NCBI RefSeq assembly: GCF_014397005.1
Contig: NZ_JACGWS010000003.1
Coordinates: 62,001-126,000 of the forward strand
Direction: 5' to 3'
DNA length: 64,000 bases
Source: Kordia aestuariivivens
GTDB lineage: Bacteria > Bacteroidota > Bacteroidia > Flavobacteriales > Flavobacteriaceae
A model generated the notes under the pieces. It had not been told where the DNA came from, made no database searches, and worked only from the letters and a program-made list of their open reading frames with translations. Position numbers and translations under genes: made by a program. This document shows positions 1 through 8,224 of this stretch, in pieces (the stretch's first letter is position 1; the number at the start of each line of letters is the position of its first letter).

Positions 1-880
1 GACGTAACGCGTAATGCATAATATTGAAGAAAAACGTGGCACCAATCGCGTGATTTTCATCTTTTGCGGCTAACATTCGTTGTGCAATATAACCACCACC
101 GCCAGGTTCTGCGCCCGGAAACCAAGAACTCCACCATTGTACTGCGAGCGGAATAATGATCAGCGTAATCAGTATTTCTTTATTATTAAAATCAGGAAAA
201 ATATTAATCTTATCGGCTACATTTTCATGTGTAATTAAGTTTTGAATTCCGCCAACTTCTTCAAGATTGACACAGTAATAAGCAGCTCCAATTGCTCCTG
301 CCATTGCTACAAAAAACAGTAAAAAATCGGTATATACAACACCTTTAAATCCCCCAATAGCACTAAATATTACCGTAATCGTTCCTGCATACAATATAGT
401 TTCTACAGGTTCTAATCCGAGCATAATTCCGCCAATTTTTATCGCGGCAAGCGTTACACCAGCCATTGCAAATATGTTGAAAATGACACCTAAATATACC
501 GCACGAAACCATCGCAAGAATTTTGCAGGTTTTCCGCCGTAGCGCAATTCGTAAAATTCAATATCGGTTGCAACATTTGATTTTCGCCATAGTTTTGCAT
601 ACACAAAAACTGTTAACAAACCTGTAATTAAAAATGCCCACCACATCCAGTTGGAAGAAACACCATCTTTACGAACAATATCGGTTACAAAGTTTGGCGT
701 ATCGGTTGAAAAAGTAGTTGCTACCATAGAAACTCCCAAAATCCACCACGGCATATTTCTTCCTGATAAAAAATATTCACTTGTATTTTTCCCTGAAGTT
801 TTGGATACGTATATTCCGATCCCTAAAACAATGGCAAAAAATCCAATAATGAGGCTATAATCTAGTACTGATAATTCCAT
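1..880 (-). CDS. sodium:solute symporter (SSS family), C-terminus cut off by window edge
   Basis: The minus strand reads open from ATG at 880 to the window edge, about 293 codons, with the C-terminus missing. The start MELSVLDYSLIIGFFAIVLG is a membrane segment, followed by YFLSGRNMPWWILGVSMVAT, the typical first loop and helix of Na+/solute symporters. Further hydrophobic helices follow, then a region with WWSSWFPGAEPGGGGYIAQR, also family-like. It probably imports a small organic solute with sodium; the substrate cannot be read. The next gene (1116) is divergent, so the 235-bp gap should hold promoters for both. Confidence 0.85.
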   Translation of the reverse strand, partial: MELSVLDYSLIIGFFAIVLGIGIYVSKTSGKNTSEYFLSGRNMPWWILGVSMVATTFSTDTPNFVTDIVRKDGVSSNWMWWAFLITGLLTVFVYAKLWRKSNVATDIEFYELRYGGKPAKFLRWFRAVYLGVIFNIFAMAGVTLAAIKIGGIMLGLEPVETILYAGTITVIFSAIGGFKGVVYTDFLLFFVAMAGAIGAAYYCVNLEEVGGIQNLITHENVADKINIFPDFNNKEILITLIIIPLAVQWWSSWFPGAEPGGGGYIAQRMLAAKDENHAIGATFFFNIMHYALR

Positions 881-1115
881 ACAATAGGTTTAAAAAAGGT
901 AATACAATTGGTCAGATAATGGCGCATATCATTTTGAGTTATGAACAAAAAAATGATATATTTCCATTTCAACGGTTGTTTTGAGTTTTAAAGGCTTCAA
1001 TATATAAATATCCTTAATATTTTAACCAATTATTAACAGCAATAAACGAATAATTTTAACAATTTGCATCGTTCAAATGTGATTAGTAAATTCACGCGTC
1101 AAAAAAAGTACCCAA

Positions 1116-2111
1116 ATGGAAGAAACAATAGATATTAAAGCTATTAACGAAAAGATTGAAAGAGAAAGTGCCTTTGTCGATTTGCTTACGATGGAAATCA
1201 ATAAAGTAATCGTCGGGCAAAAGCACATGGTAGAACGCTTATTGATAGGTTTGCTTGGAAAAGGACACGTCCTTTTAGAAGGTGTTCCTGGATTGGCAAA
1301 AACATTAGTGATCAATACGCTGAGTAAAGCTGTGCAAGGAAGCTTTAGCAGAATTCAGTTTACGCCCGATTTATTGCCAGCAGATGTTGTTGGAACCATG
1401 ATTTACAACATGAAAGAGAATGATTTCTCTATTAGAAAAGGACCTATTTTTGCAAATTTTGTGCTTGCAGATGAAATCAACAGAGCGCCAGCCAAAGTAC
1501 AATCAGCATTGTTAGAAGCCATGCAGGAAAAGCAAGTGACTATTGGAGACGAAACGTTTATTTTAGATAAACCTTTCTTAGTAATGGCAACGCAAAACCC
1601 TGTGGAACAAGAAGGAACCTATCCGCTACCAGAAGCACAAGTGGATCGTTTTATGCTAAAAACCGTGATTGATTATCCAAAAATGGATGAAGAACAATTG
1701 ATCATGCGTGCCAACTTAAAAGGAACTTTTGAAAAAGTAAATCCTGTCGTTACGGTAGAACAAATCTTAAGAGCGCAAGAAGCGGTTAAGGATGTTTACA
1801 TGGACGAAAAGATTGAAAAATATATTTTGGATATCATTTTCGCTACGCGGTATCCAGAAAAATACAAATTAGCAGAATTAAAACCATTAATCAGTTTTGG
1901 AGCATCGCCTCGTGGAAGTATCAACTTAGCGAATGCGGCTAAATGTTACGCGTTTATCAGACGAAGAGGTTATGTAATTCCAGAAGATGTTCGCGCCGTT
2001 GTACACGATGTATTGCGTCACAGAATTGGAATTACGTATGAAGCAGAAGCTGAAAACATTACTTCCGAAGAAATCATCAACAAGATTGTAAATGAAATTG
2101 AAGTACCTTAA
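1116..2111 (+). CDS. moxR: MoxR family AAA+ ATPase, first gene of Bat operon
   Basis: A 331-residue AAA+ ATPase of the MoxR class. The Walker A motif EGVPGLAKT is at residues 55-63, Walker B FVLADE at about 115-120, and MATQNPVEQEGTYPLPEAQ, the sensor region typical of MoxR, at about 157-175. MoxR proteins are thought to act as chaperones for VWA-domain proteins, and the downstream genes encode a DUF58 protein and two VWA proteins. The order moxR-DUF58-batA-batB-batC-batD-batE is the Bacteroidota aerotolerance (Bat) arrangement. Length is normal and the protein looks cytoplasmic. Confidence 0.95.
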   Translation: MEETIDIKAINEKIERESAFVDLLTMEINKVIVGQKHMVERLLIGLLGKGHVLLEGVPGLAKTLVINTLSKAVQGSFSRIQFTPDLLPADVVGTMIYNMKENDFSIRKGPIFANFVLADEINRAPAKVQSALLEAMQEKQVTIGDETFILDKPFLVMATQNPVEQEGTYPLPEAQVDRFMLKTVIDYPKMDEEQLIMRANLKGTFEKVNPVVTVEQILRAQEAVKDVYMDEKIEKYILDIIFATRYPEKYKLAELKPLISFGASPRGSINLANAAKCYAFIRRRGYVIPEDVRAVVHDVLRHRIGITYEAEAENITSEEIINKIVNEIEVP

Positions 2112-2138
2112 AAAGGTGTGAGTTATGAGTATTGAGTT

Positions 2139-2218
2139 GTGAGTTTTCAGTTTGCTGAAAACTCTAATAATTACTCACTGCAAACTGCAAACTGCAAACT
2201 GAACACTGCATACTGAAA
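2139..2218 (+). repeat. moxR-DUF58 gap: hairpin plus simple repeats
   Basis: The gap between moxR and the DUF58 gene holds a perfect 10-bp hairpin (GAGTTTTCAG, loop TTTG, CTGAAAACTC; 2141-2164) followed by a 7-bp direct repeat, CAAACTG, three times in a row, and diverged CACTGCA/TACTG variants. There is no T-tract, so a terminator is unlikely. It may be an mRNA processing or stability element, or simple sequence expansion. Both hairpin arms and the tandem repeat are directly visible. Confidence 0.6.
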
Positions 2219-2219
2219 A

Positions 2220-3086
2220 ATGGATACAAAAGAGTTACTTAAAAAAGTACGAAAAATAGAAATTAAAACGCGCCGATTGAGCGATCATATCTTCGGAGGA
2301 GAATATCATTCTACCTTCAAAGGAAGAGGAATGACGTTTAGCGAAGTGCGTCAGTATCAATTTGGCGATGATGTACGAAATATTGACTGGAATGTAACCG
2401 CGCGTTACAACGAACCGTTCATTAAAGTTTTTGAAGAAGAACGCGAACTCACCATGATGTTAATGGTAGATGTTTCTGGTTCAGAATTATTTGGAACCAA
2501 TACGCAATTTAAAAACGAAACGATCACGGAAATTTCGGCAACGCTGGCGTTTTCTGCCATGCAGAATAATGATAAAGTGGGATTGATTCTGTTTTCAGAC
2601 GAAATTGAATTATACATTCCACCAAAAAAAGGAAAATCACACGTATTGCGCATTATTCGTGAACTGTTAGAATTTACACCTAAAAGTACCAAAACAGACA
2701 TTTCACAAGCATTGCGATTTTTATCGAGTGTAATGAAGAAAAAAGCAATCGTTTTTATGCTATCAGATTTTATTGCAGATGAATACGAACAAACCTTGAA
2801 GATTTCGGCAAAAAGACACGACCTTACCGGAATTCGAATTTTTGATGAACGCGAAGCTGCAATTCCAAATTTAGGAATGGTGCAAATGCAAGATAGCGAA
2901 ACAGGTGAAACCATGTTGGTCAATACAAGTTCAAAAACGGTGCGTACCAACTATGCGAAATTTTACCAAAACAAAGTAAACTACTTTCAAGAATTGTTTT
3001 CTAGAAGTGGCGCAGGCGCATTAAGTGCGCGTGTTGATGAAAGTTACGTGAAAAAACTATTAGGCTATTTTAAACGAAGAGGATAA
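2220..3086 (+). CDS. DUF58 domain-containing protein of Bat operon
   Basis: A 288-residue protein with the DUF58 signature YQFGDDVRNIDWNVTARY at about residues 43-60. A VWA-like beta strand with a DxSxS-type metal site, MLMVDVSGS, follows at about 80. There is no signal peptide or membrane segment, so it is presumably cytoplasmic and works with MoxR. DUF58 proteins are nearly always encoded next to moxR. The exact biochemical role is not established. The next gene starts 13 bp downstream in the same direction. Confidence 0.92.
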   Translation: MDTKELLKKVRKIEIKTRRLSDHIFGGEYHSTFKGRGMTFSEVRQYQFGDDVRNIDWNVTARYNEPFIKVFEEERELTMMLMVDVSGSELFGTNTQFKNETITEISATLAFSAMQNNDKVGLILFSDEIELYIPPKKGKSHVLRIIRELLEFTPKSTKTDISQALRFLSSVMKKKAIVFMLSDFIADEYEQTLKISAKRHDLTGIRIFDEREAAIPNLGMVQMQDSETGETMLVNTSSKTVRTNYAKFYQNKVNYFQELFSRSGAGALSARVDESYVKKLLGYFKRRG

Positions 3087-3099
3087 AAAGAAATTACGA

Positions 3100-4770
3100 A
3101 TGAAGAATTATACATTACAAATACACAAAGCATTATTTTCGCTCAAGCAGACGAAGATGATCCTTTTCGTTTGTACGTTTCTTTTGAGTCTCAACATGCA
3201 CGCACAAAAAGTGGCGGCAGTTGTAGATTCTACACAAATAAAAATTGGAGAAGAAATAAAATTGTCCATTTTGGTGGAAGCAGATTCTACGGCAAGTGTT
3301 GTATTTCCAGAAGGCGATACTTTATTTATACCGTTGGAATTATTAGAATCGTACAAAGCAGATACCATAAAGAAAGATGCGAAGTACAATTTGATCAAAA
3401 AATACGGACTCACGCAATTTGATTCTGGCGTGTATTTCATTCCGAAGCAAAAAATACTCATCAACGAAAAGCCTTTCTTTACAGATTCTATTCGTATTGC
3501 TGTGGCAGATGTTCCTGTCGATACGTTGAAGCAGAAAATGTTTGAAATAAAATCGCTCGTTTCCGTACCAAAAGGAAGCAGCAATTGGTGGAAGTATTTG
3601 TTGATTGTTTTAGGATTGTTAGCAGCATTTGGAGCATACTTTTACTACTTTGTATTTCAGTTGAAGGCAAAAAAGAAAAAGAAAAAAGAAGCAGAAATTC
3701 CACCGTATGATAGAGCTTTACTACAATTAAATGAGCTTGATAATTCTACGTTATTACTAAAATCAGAATACAAAGATTACTATTCCGAATTGACCAATAT
3801 TGTACGTCAATATATAGAAGAAGAAGTTCGAATTGATGCTTTAGAAAGTACTACGGAAGAACTCATTCGTAAAATAGAAGCACAAAAAGATGCAGGGTAT
3901 TTAGATTTAAAAGATGAAACCATCCGAAATCTGAAAAACGTATTGCAAACTGCCGATTTGGTAAAATTTGCAAAATCAAAACCTGATGATGCTGTTGTGC
4001 AAGCCGATCGTAATTTGGTAGAACACATTGTTGTGGAAACCAAAGAAGCAATTCCGGAAATCTCAGAAGAAGAATTACGAAAAGACGAAGAATACAAATT
4101 GCGATTGCTCGAAGAACAACGTAAAAAACGACGTTTTAGAAATGCTGCTATCGGAATTGTGGCAATGATCATTGTATTTGGCGGATTGATTGGCTATGCA
4201 ACCTTATCGTATGTAAAAGAAAACACGTATATCGGTCATTCTATGGACGATTTAATCGATAGCGAATGGGTTATTAGTGAATATGGAGCTTCAGGCTTTA
4301 CCATTTCAACACCAAAAGTATTGAAACGTATTTCACCTATAAAAGTCCCAGACAGTATTGCGTCACAATTTGATTCGCAAATGTTTCAGTACAACAGTTA
4401 CTTAGCACCATTTACGATCAATCTGGAAACAGTGACATTCAAAGAAAAAACAGACATTACAGCAGATAAAATCTCAGAGAAGATTTTGCGACAGATGGAA
4501 GAATCTGGCGCAAAACATATTGTCGTAAAATATGATGAATACGAATCGCCACGTGGAATCAAAGGATTAAAAATGTATGGAAGTGCTGTCTTCAATGATG
4601 TAGAAAATCCGTTAGGAACTTCACAAAAAAGAGCCTACGAAGTATACATTTTTCAAGAAGGCGTTGGCATACAAGTGCTGCGTTTTGCATACACAGTAAA
4701 AGATGAAGAAGCTGAAAAAGTATTGGATAGAGTTATGAACTCATTAGCGCAAATAGAAGAACCAAAATGA
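3100..4770 (+). CDS. two-TM protein of Bat operon (hypothetical)
   Basis: A 556-residue membrane protein found between the DUF58 gene and batA. The N-terminus has a hydrophobic signal (MILFVCTFLLSLNMHAQ) preceded by 19 polar residues, so translation might instead start at Met20 (3157). A beta-rich periplasmic domain (about 37-160) is followed by TM WWKYLLIVLGLLAAFGAYFY (about 165-185), then a Lys/Glu-rich cytoplasmic helical region, a second TM at about 348-372, and a C-terminal extracytoplasmic domain. The layout recalls BatD/DUF4381-type proteins, but I do not assign a family. It overlaps batA by 4 bp, indicating translational coupling. Confidence 0.85.
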   Translation: MKNYTLQIHKALFSLKQTKMILFVCTFLLSLNMHAQKVAAVVDSTQIKIGEEIKLSILVEADSTASVVFPEGDTLFIPLELLESYKADTIKKDAKYNLIKKYGLTQFDSGVYFIPKQKILINEKPFFTDSIRIAVADVPVDTLKQKMFEIKSLVSVPKGSSNWWKYLLIVLGLLAAFGAYFYYFVFQLKAKKKKKKEAEIPPYDRALLQLNELDNSTLLLKSEYKDYYSELTNIVRQYIEEEVRIDALESTTEELIRKIEAQKDAGYLDLKDETIRNLKNVLQTADLVKFAKSKPDDAVVQADRNLVEHIVVETKEAIPEISEEELRKDEEYKLRLLEEQRKKRRFRNAAIGIVAMIIVFGGLIGYATLSYVKENTYIGHSMDDLIDSEWVISEYGASGFTISTPKVLKRISPIKVPDSIASQFDSQMFQYNSYLAPFTINLETVTFKEKTDITADKISEKILRQMEESGAKHIVVKYDEYESPRGIKGLKMYGSAVFNDVENPLGTSQKRAYEVYIFQEGVGIQVLRFAYTVKDEEAEKVLDRVMNSLAQIEEPK

Positions 4771-5777
4771 TGTTAGAAAATTACAATTTTGCCCATCCAC
4801 AATTTTTCTGGTTGCTGTTGTTTATTCCAATAGCAATCGCTTGGTATATTTGGAAAAAACCAAAACAATTGGCATCCGTAAAAATGTCAAGTTTGCAAGG
4901 TTTCAAAGCTACACCAAGCATATTACCAAAATTGAAGCCTATACTATTTGCGTTGCGAATGTTAGCCGTAGCCGCATTAATTATAGCATTGGCGCGTCCG
5001 CAGATCAAAGAAGTTTCTACACGTATCAAAACCAACAAAGGAATTGATATTGTGATGGCAATTGACGTTTCGGCGAGTATGTTATCGAAAGATTTAAAAC
5101 CAAACCGATTAATTGCACTAAAAAGAGTAGCTGCCGAATTCATTGACGGACGACCAAGCGATCGAATTGGATTGGTTGTATATGCAGGAGAAAGTTTTAC
5201 CAAAACACCAATTACAACAGATAAAAACATCATTCAAAATGCGTTGAAAGATATTAAATACAAATATGGCGAACTAGAAGGTGGAACCGCAATTGGTATG
5301 GGATTGGCTACGGCGGTTAACCGTTTAAAAGATAGCAAAGCCAAAAGTAAAGTCATTATTTTATTGACAGATGGAGTCAATAATACAGGATTTATTGAAC
5401 CGCAAATTGCTTCTGAATTAGCCGTAGAATATGGAGTAAAAACCTATACAATTGGTATTGGAACCAACGGAATGGCATCTACTCCTGTATCGCTAAATCC
5501 TGATGGAACCATTCGATTTATGAATATGGAAGTGAAGATTGATGAAGACTTGTTGAAACAAATTGCAAAAACGACAGGCGGAAAATACTTTAGAGCTACC
5601 AACAGCAAAAAACTGGCGGAAATCTATGAAGAAATCAATAAGTTAGAAAAAACAGAAATAGAAGAGTTCCGATATACAAACTATGATGAGAAATTCAGAA
5701 TATTTGTACTATTTGCGGGCATCTTATTATTGATAGAAATACTATTGCGTAAAACACTATTTAGAAGTTTTATCTAA
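4767..5777 (+). CDS. batA: BatA, membrane-anchored VWA domain protein
   Basis: A 336-residue protein with two N-terminal TM helices (FFWLLLFIPIAIAWYIW; LFALRMLAVAALIIALA), a von Willebrand factor A domain, and a C-terminal TM (FVLFAGILLLIEILL). The MIDAS motif is intact: MAIDVSASM with D100, S102 and S104. A Thr/Asp site follows in GGTAIGMG and LLTDGVNN. In Bacteroidota BatA and BatB are linked to stress or oxygen tolerance and to membrane-associated protein complexes; the mechanism is not settled. ATG overlaps the preceding stop, so it is part of the same operon. Confidence 0.95.
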   Translation: MMLENYNFAHPQFFWLLLFIPIAIAWYIWKKPKQLASVKMSSLQGFKATPSILPKLKPILFALRMLAVAALIIALARPQIKEVSTRIKTNKGIDIVMAIDVSASMLSKDLKPNRLIALKRVAAEFIDGRPSDRIGLVVYAGESFTKTPITTDKNIIQNALKDIKYKYGELEGGTAIGMGLATAVNRLKDSKAKSKVIILLTDGVNNTGFIEPQIASELAVEYGVKTYTIGIGTNGMASTPVSLNPDGTIRFMNMEVKIDEDLLKQIAKTTGGKYFRATNSKKLAEIYEEINKLEKTEIEEFRYTNYDEKFRIFVLFAGILLLIEILLRKTLFRSFI

Positions 5778-5781
5778 AATA

Positions 5782-6294
5782 ATGAAGGCAAAAGGTGTAA
5801 TCATATTAGGCAGTTCAAGAAGTTATGGAAATACACATACAATTGTTTCCGAACTTCAGCAACAAACAGGTTTTGATTTGGTTGATTTAAAACAATATCA
5901 AATAAATCATTTTGAATACGATTTAAAAAATGAAGATGATTTCAATGCACTGTTTAAAAATTTAACTGAAAATTATGAAACTTTTGTGTTTGCCACACCA
6001 ATTTATTGGTATACTATGAGCGGTATGATGAAAGTGTTTTTTGATAGAATATCTGACTTTTTATTTGAAGAAAAAGAAGTTGGAAGACGATTGAGGCAAA
6101 AAACAATGGGCGTAGTGAGTTGTGGCTCAGATAGCGAAATAAAACAAGGTTTTGAAATGCCTTTTGTAGAAAGTGCAGCGTATCTTGGAATGGAATATAT
6201 AGGACACATCCATACATGGATTGAACATAAAAAAATAACACAAGAAGTGCAGCAAAGCATTACAAACTTTGCGAATCAATTGATGCGAAAATAA
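5782..6294 (+). CDS. flavodoxin-fold NAD(P)H-dependent oxidoreductase inside Bat operon
   Basis: A 170-residue protein with the flavodoxin-like fold. GSSRSYGNTHTIVSEL at residues 10-25 is the FMN phosphate-binding loop, and FATPIYWYTMSGMMKVFFDR at about 71-90 is the second flavin-binding loop seen in NADPH-dependent FMN reductases. It should use FMN to reduce an unknown substrate in the cytoplasm. It sits 4 bp after batA and 1 bp before batB on the same strand, so it must be co-transcribed with the bat genes although it is not a core member of that operon. Confidence 0.88.
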   Translation: MKAKGVIILGSSRSYGNTHTIVSELQQQTGFDLVDLKQYQINHFEYDLKNEDDFNALFKNLTENYETFVFATPIYWYTMSGMMKVFFDRISDFLFEEKEVGRRLRQKTMGVVSCGSDSEIKQGFEMPFVESAAYLGMEYIGHIHTWIEHKKITQEVQQSITNFANQLMRK

Positions 6295-6295
6295 T

Positions 6296-7330
6296 ATGCT
6301 AGAAGAAAAAAAATATTTTTATTTACTAATCATCATCCCAATTGCGGTATTGGTATTTATGCTCTTGCAACTCTGGAAACGAAGTGCACAGCGTAAATTT
6401 GCTGATAAACAATTGTTAGAACGGTTAAGTCCTGAAAAATCAATTTTCAAACCTATTTTGAAATTGACTATTTGGTGTTTGGCAATCGCTTCTTTAGTTG
6501 TAGCATTGGTAAATCCTAAAATTGGCACAAAATTGGAGACGGTAAAACGTGAAGGTGTTGATATTGTATTTGCAGTTGATGTCTCTAAAAGTATGTTGGC
6601 AGAAGATATTTCACCAAGCCGATTGGACAAAGCAAAACGGATTGTTTCTGAAATTATCAATAATTTGGGAAGTGACCGTATTGGAATCATCGCGTATGCG
6701 GGAAGAGCTGTACCACAATTGCCAATTACAACCGATTTTTCGGCAGCAAAAATGTTTTTATCAAACCTAAATACAGACATGTTGTCTTCGCAAGGAACTG
6801 CCATTGATGATGCCATTCGTTTGGCAAAAACGTACTATGATGATGTGGAACAAACCAATAGAGTTTTGGTTATTATTTCTGATGGAGAAGATCATACAGG
6901 TGGCGCAGGAAAACTAGCGGAAGAAGCTACGAAAGAAGGCATAAAAACCTATACAATTGGAGTTGGAACACCAAAAGGCGGACGAATTCCAATCAAAAGA
7001 AGAGGCGTAACCGAATCATATAAACGCGATTTACAAGGTGAAGTTGTCATTACCCGACTGAATGAAAAAACCTTAAAGGATATTGCTTCGGAAGGAAACG
7101 GTGAATATATCGACGGAACTGTCACGGAAGAAGCGGTGGAATTCATCAAAAATCAATTAAGTGTGATGGATAAAACAGAATTTGAAGCGAAAAAATTCTC
7201 GGAATATCAAGATCAATTTCAATGGTTTCTTGGTTTGGCAATCTTCTTATTACTCTTAGATGTATTTCTATTAGAACGAAAAACAGCATGGTTGCAAAAG
7301 TTGAATTTATTTAATGAAAAAGGAGCATGA
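6296..7330 (+). CDS. batB: BatB, membrane-anchored VWA domain protein
   Basis: A 344-residue paralogue of BatA with the same layout: N-terminal TMs (FYLLIIIPIAVLVFMLL; LTIWCLAIASLVVALV), a VWA domain with MIDAS motif FAVDVSKSM (D95, S97, S99), GTAIDDAI and IISDGEDHTGG, and a C-terminal TM (FLGLAIFLLLLDVFLL). It differs from BatA in the insert GGRIPIKRRGVTESYKRD. It overlaps batC by 4 bp. BatA and BatB are expected to form a membrane complex with their VWA domains exposed on the same side. Confidence 0.95.
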   Translation: MLEEKKYFYLLIIIPIAVLVFMLLQLWKRSAQRKFADKQLLERLSPEKSIFKPILKLTIWCLAIASLVVALVNPKIGTKLETVKREGVDIVFAVDVSKSMLAEDISPSRLDKAKRIVSEIINNLGSDRIGIIAYAGRAVPQLPITTDFSAAKMFLSNLNTDMLSSQGTAIDDAIRLAKTYYDDVEQTNRVLVIISDGEDHTGGAGKLAEEATKEGIKTYTIGVGTPKGGRIPIKRRGVTESYKRDLQGEVVITRLNEKTLKDIASEGNGEYIDGTVTEEAVEFIKNQLSVMDKTEFEAKKFSEYQDQFQWFLGLAIFLLLLDVFLLERKTAWLQKLNLFNEKGA

Positions 7331-8178
7331 AAAATATAAAAAACATTCTAATTTTATTGCTGACAGTTTCTGTGGCGTTTGCCCAAAATAAGGAAGCTGA
7401 ACAGATTAAAAAAGAATCAAACAATTACACATACAAAGCAAATAAAGCATTGCAAGAAAATAGTTTTGCAGACGCAGAAGCTGAATACAGGAAAGCAATT
7501 TCTAAAGATGGCGAAAACGTAACAGCAAGGTATAACTTAGGAAATGCGTATTACGAAAATGAAAGCTATGAAGAAGCGTTCAATCGATACAAGCAAGCTT
7601 CTGAAGTTGCGTTGACAAAAGCGGAAAAACATAGTGCATTTCATAATATGGGGAATATCTTTATGAAAAATAAAGAATACGCAAAAGCGGTTGAATCTTA
7701 TAAAAGAGCGCTTCGCAACAATCCAACGGACGATGAAACACGCTACAATTTGGCGTTGGCCAAAGACATGCTAGAGAAAAATCCTCCGAAAGAAGACGAC
7801 AAAGACAAAAAGGACAAGGACAAGAAGGAAGAAGACAAAGAGCAGGACAAAAAAGATCAAGATAATAAAGACAAGGATAAAAACGAAGACGAAGGAGACA
7901 AGGAGAAAGATAAAGGCGGAAAAGACGATAAAGATAAAGACGGCGAAGGCGATAAAGAGAAAGAAAAAAATAAACAAGACGATAAAAAAGATCAAAACAA
8001 ATCGGATCAAAAAGACGATCAAAACAAACAGCAGCAGAAGCCAAAGCCAAATCAGTTGTCGCCACAACAAGTAAAAAGTTTGTTACAAGCGATGAACAAT
8101 GCGGAAAAGAAAACACAAGACAAACTCAACGAGAAAAAAGGAAAAGGCATTAAAGTAAAAGCTGAAAAAGACTGGTAA
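7327..8178 (+). CDS. batC: BatC, TPR protein with highly charged tail
   Basis: A 283-residue protein with a signal peptide (ILILLLTVSVAFAQ), then about three tetratricopeptide repeats between residues 35 and 150 (for example ARYNLGNAYYENESYEEAF and AFHNMGNIFMKNKEYAKAV). A low-complexity Lys/Asp/Glu/Gln region of about 90 residues follows, then a short conserved end (LSPQQVKSLLQAMNNAEKK). The order and TPR fold match BatC. The charged tract comes from GAC/AAA/AAG-rich DNA that also opens long meaningless reading frames on the other strand. A periplasmic scaffold role is inferred from the TPRs. Confidence 0.93.
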   Translation: MKNIKNILILLLTVSVAFAQNKEAEQIKKESNNYTYKANKALQENSFADAEAEYRKAISKDGENVTARYNLGNAYYENESYEEAFNRYKQASEVALTKAEKHSAFHNMGNIFMKNKEYAKAVESYKRALRNNPTDDETRYNLALAKDMLEKNPPKEDDKDKKDKDKKEEDKEQDKKDQDNKDKDKNEDEGDKEKDKGGKDDKDKDGEGDKEKEKNKQDDKKDQNKSDQKDDQNKQQQKPKPNQLSPQQVKSLLQAMNNAEKKTQDKLNEKKGKGIKVKAEKDW

Positions 8179-8224
8179 TTATTCAAACAAAAAATAAAAA
8201 ACGACAAAAAAGTCGTCAGAATAC

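Noticed and set aside
7661-8116. Long minus-strand frames opposite batC
   Set aside because: They mirror the low-complexity Lys/Asp/Glu tract of batC.
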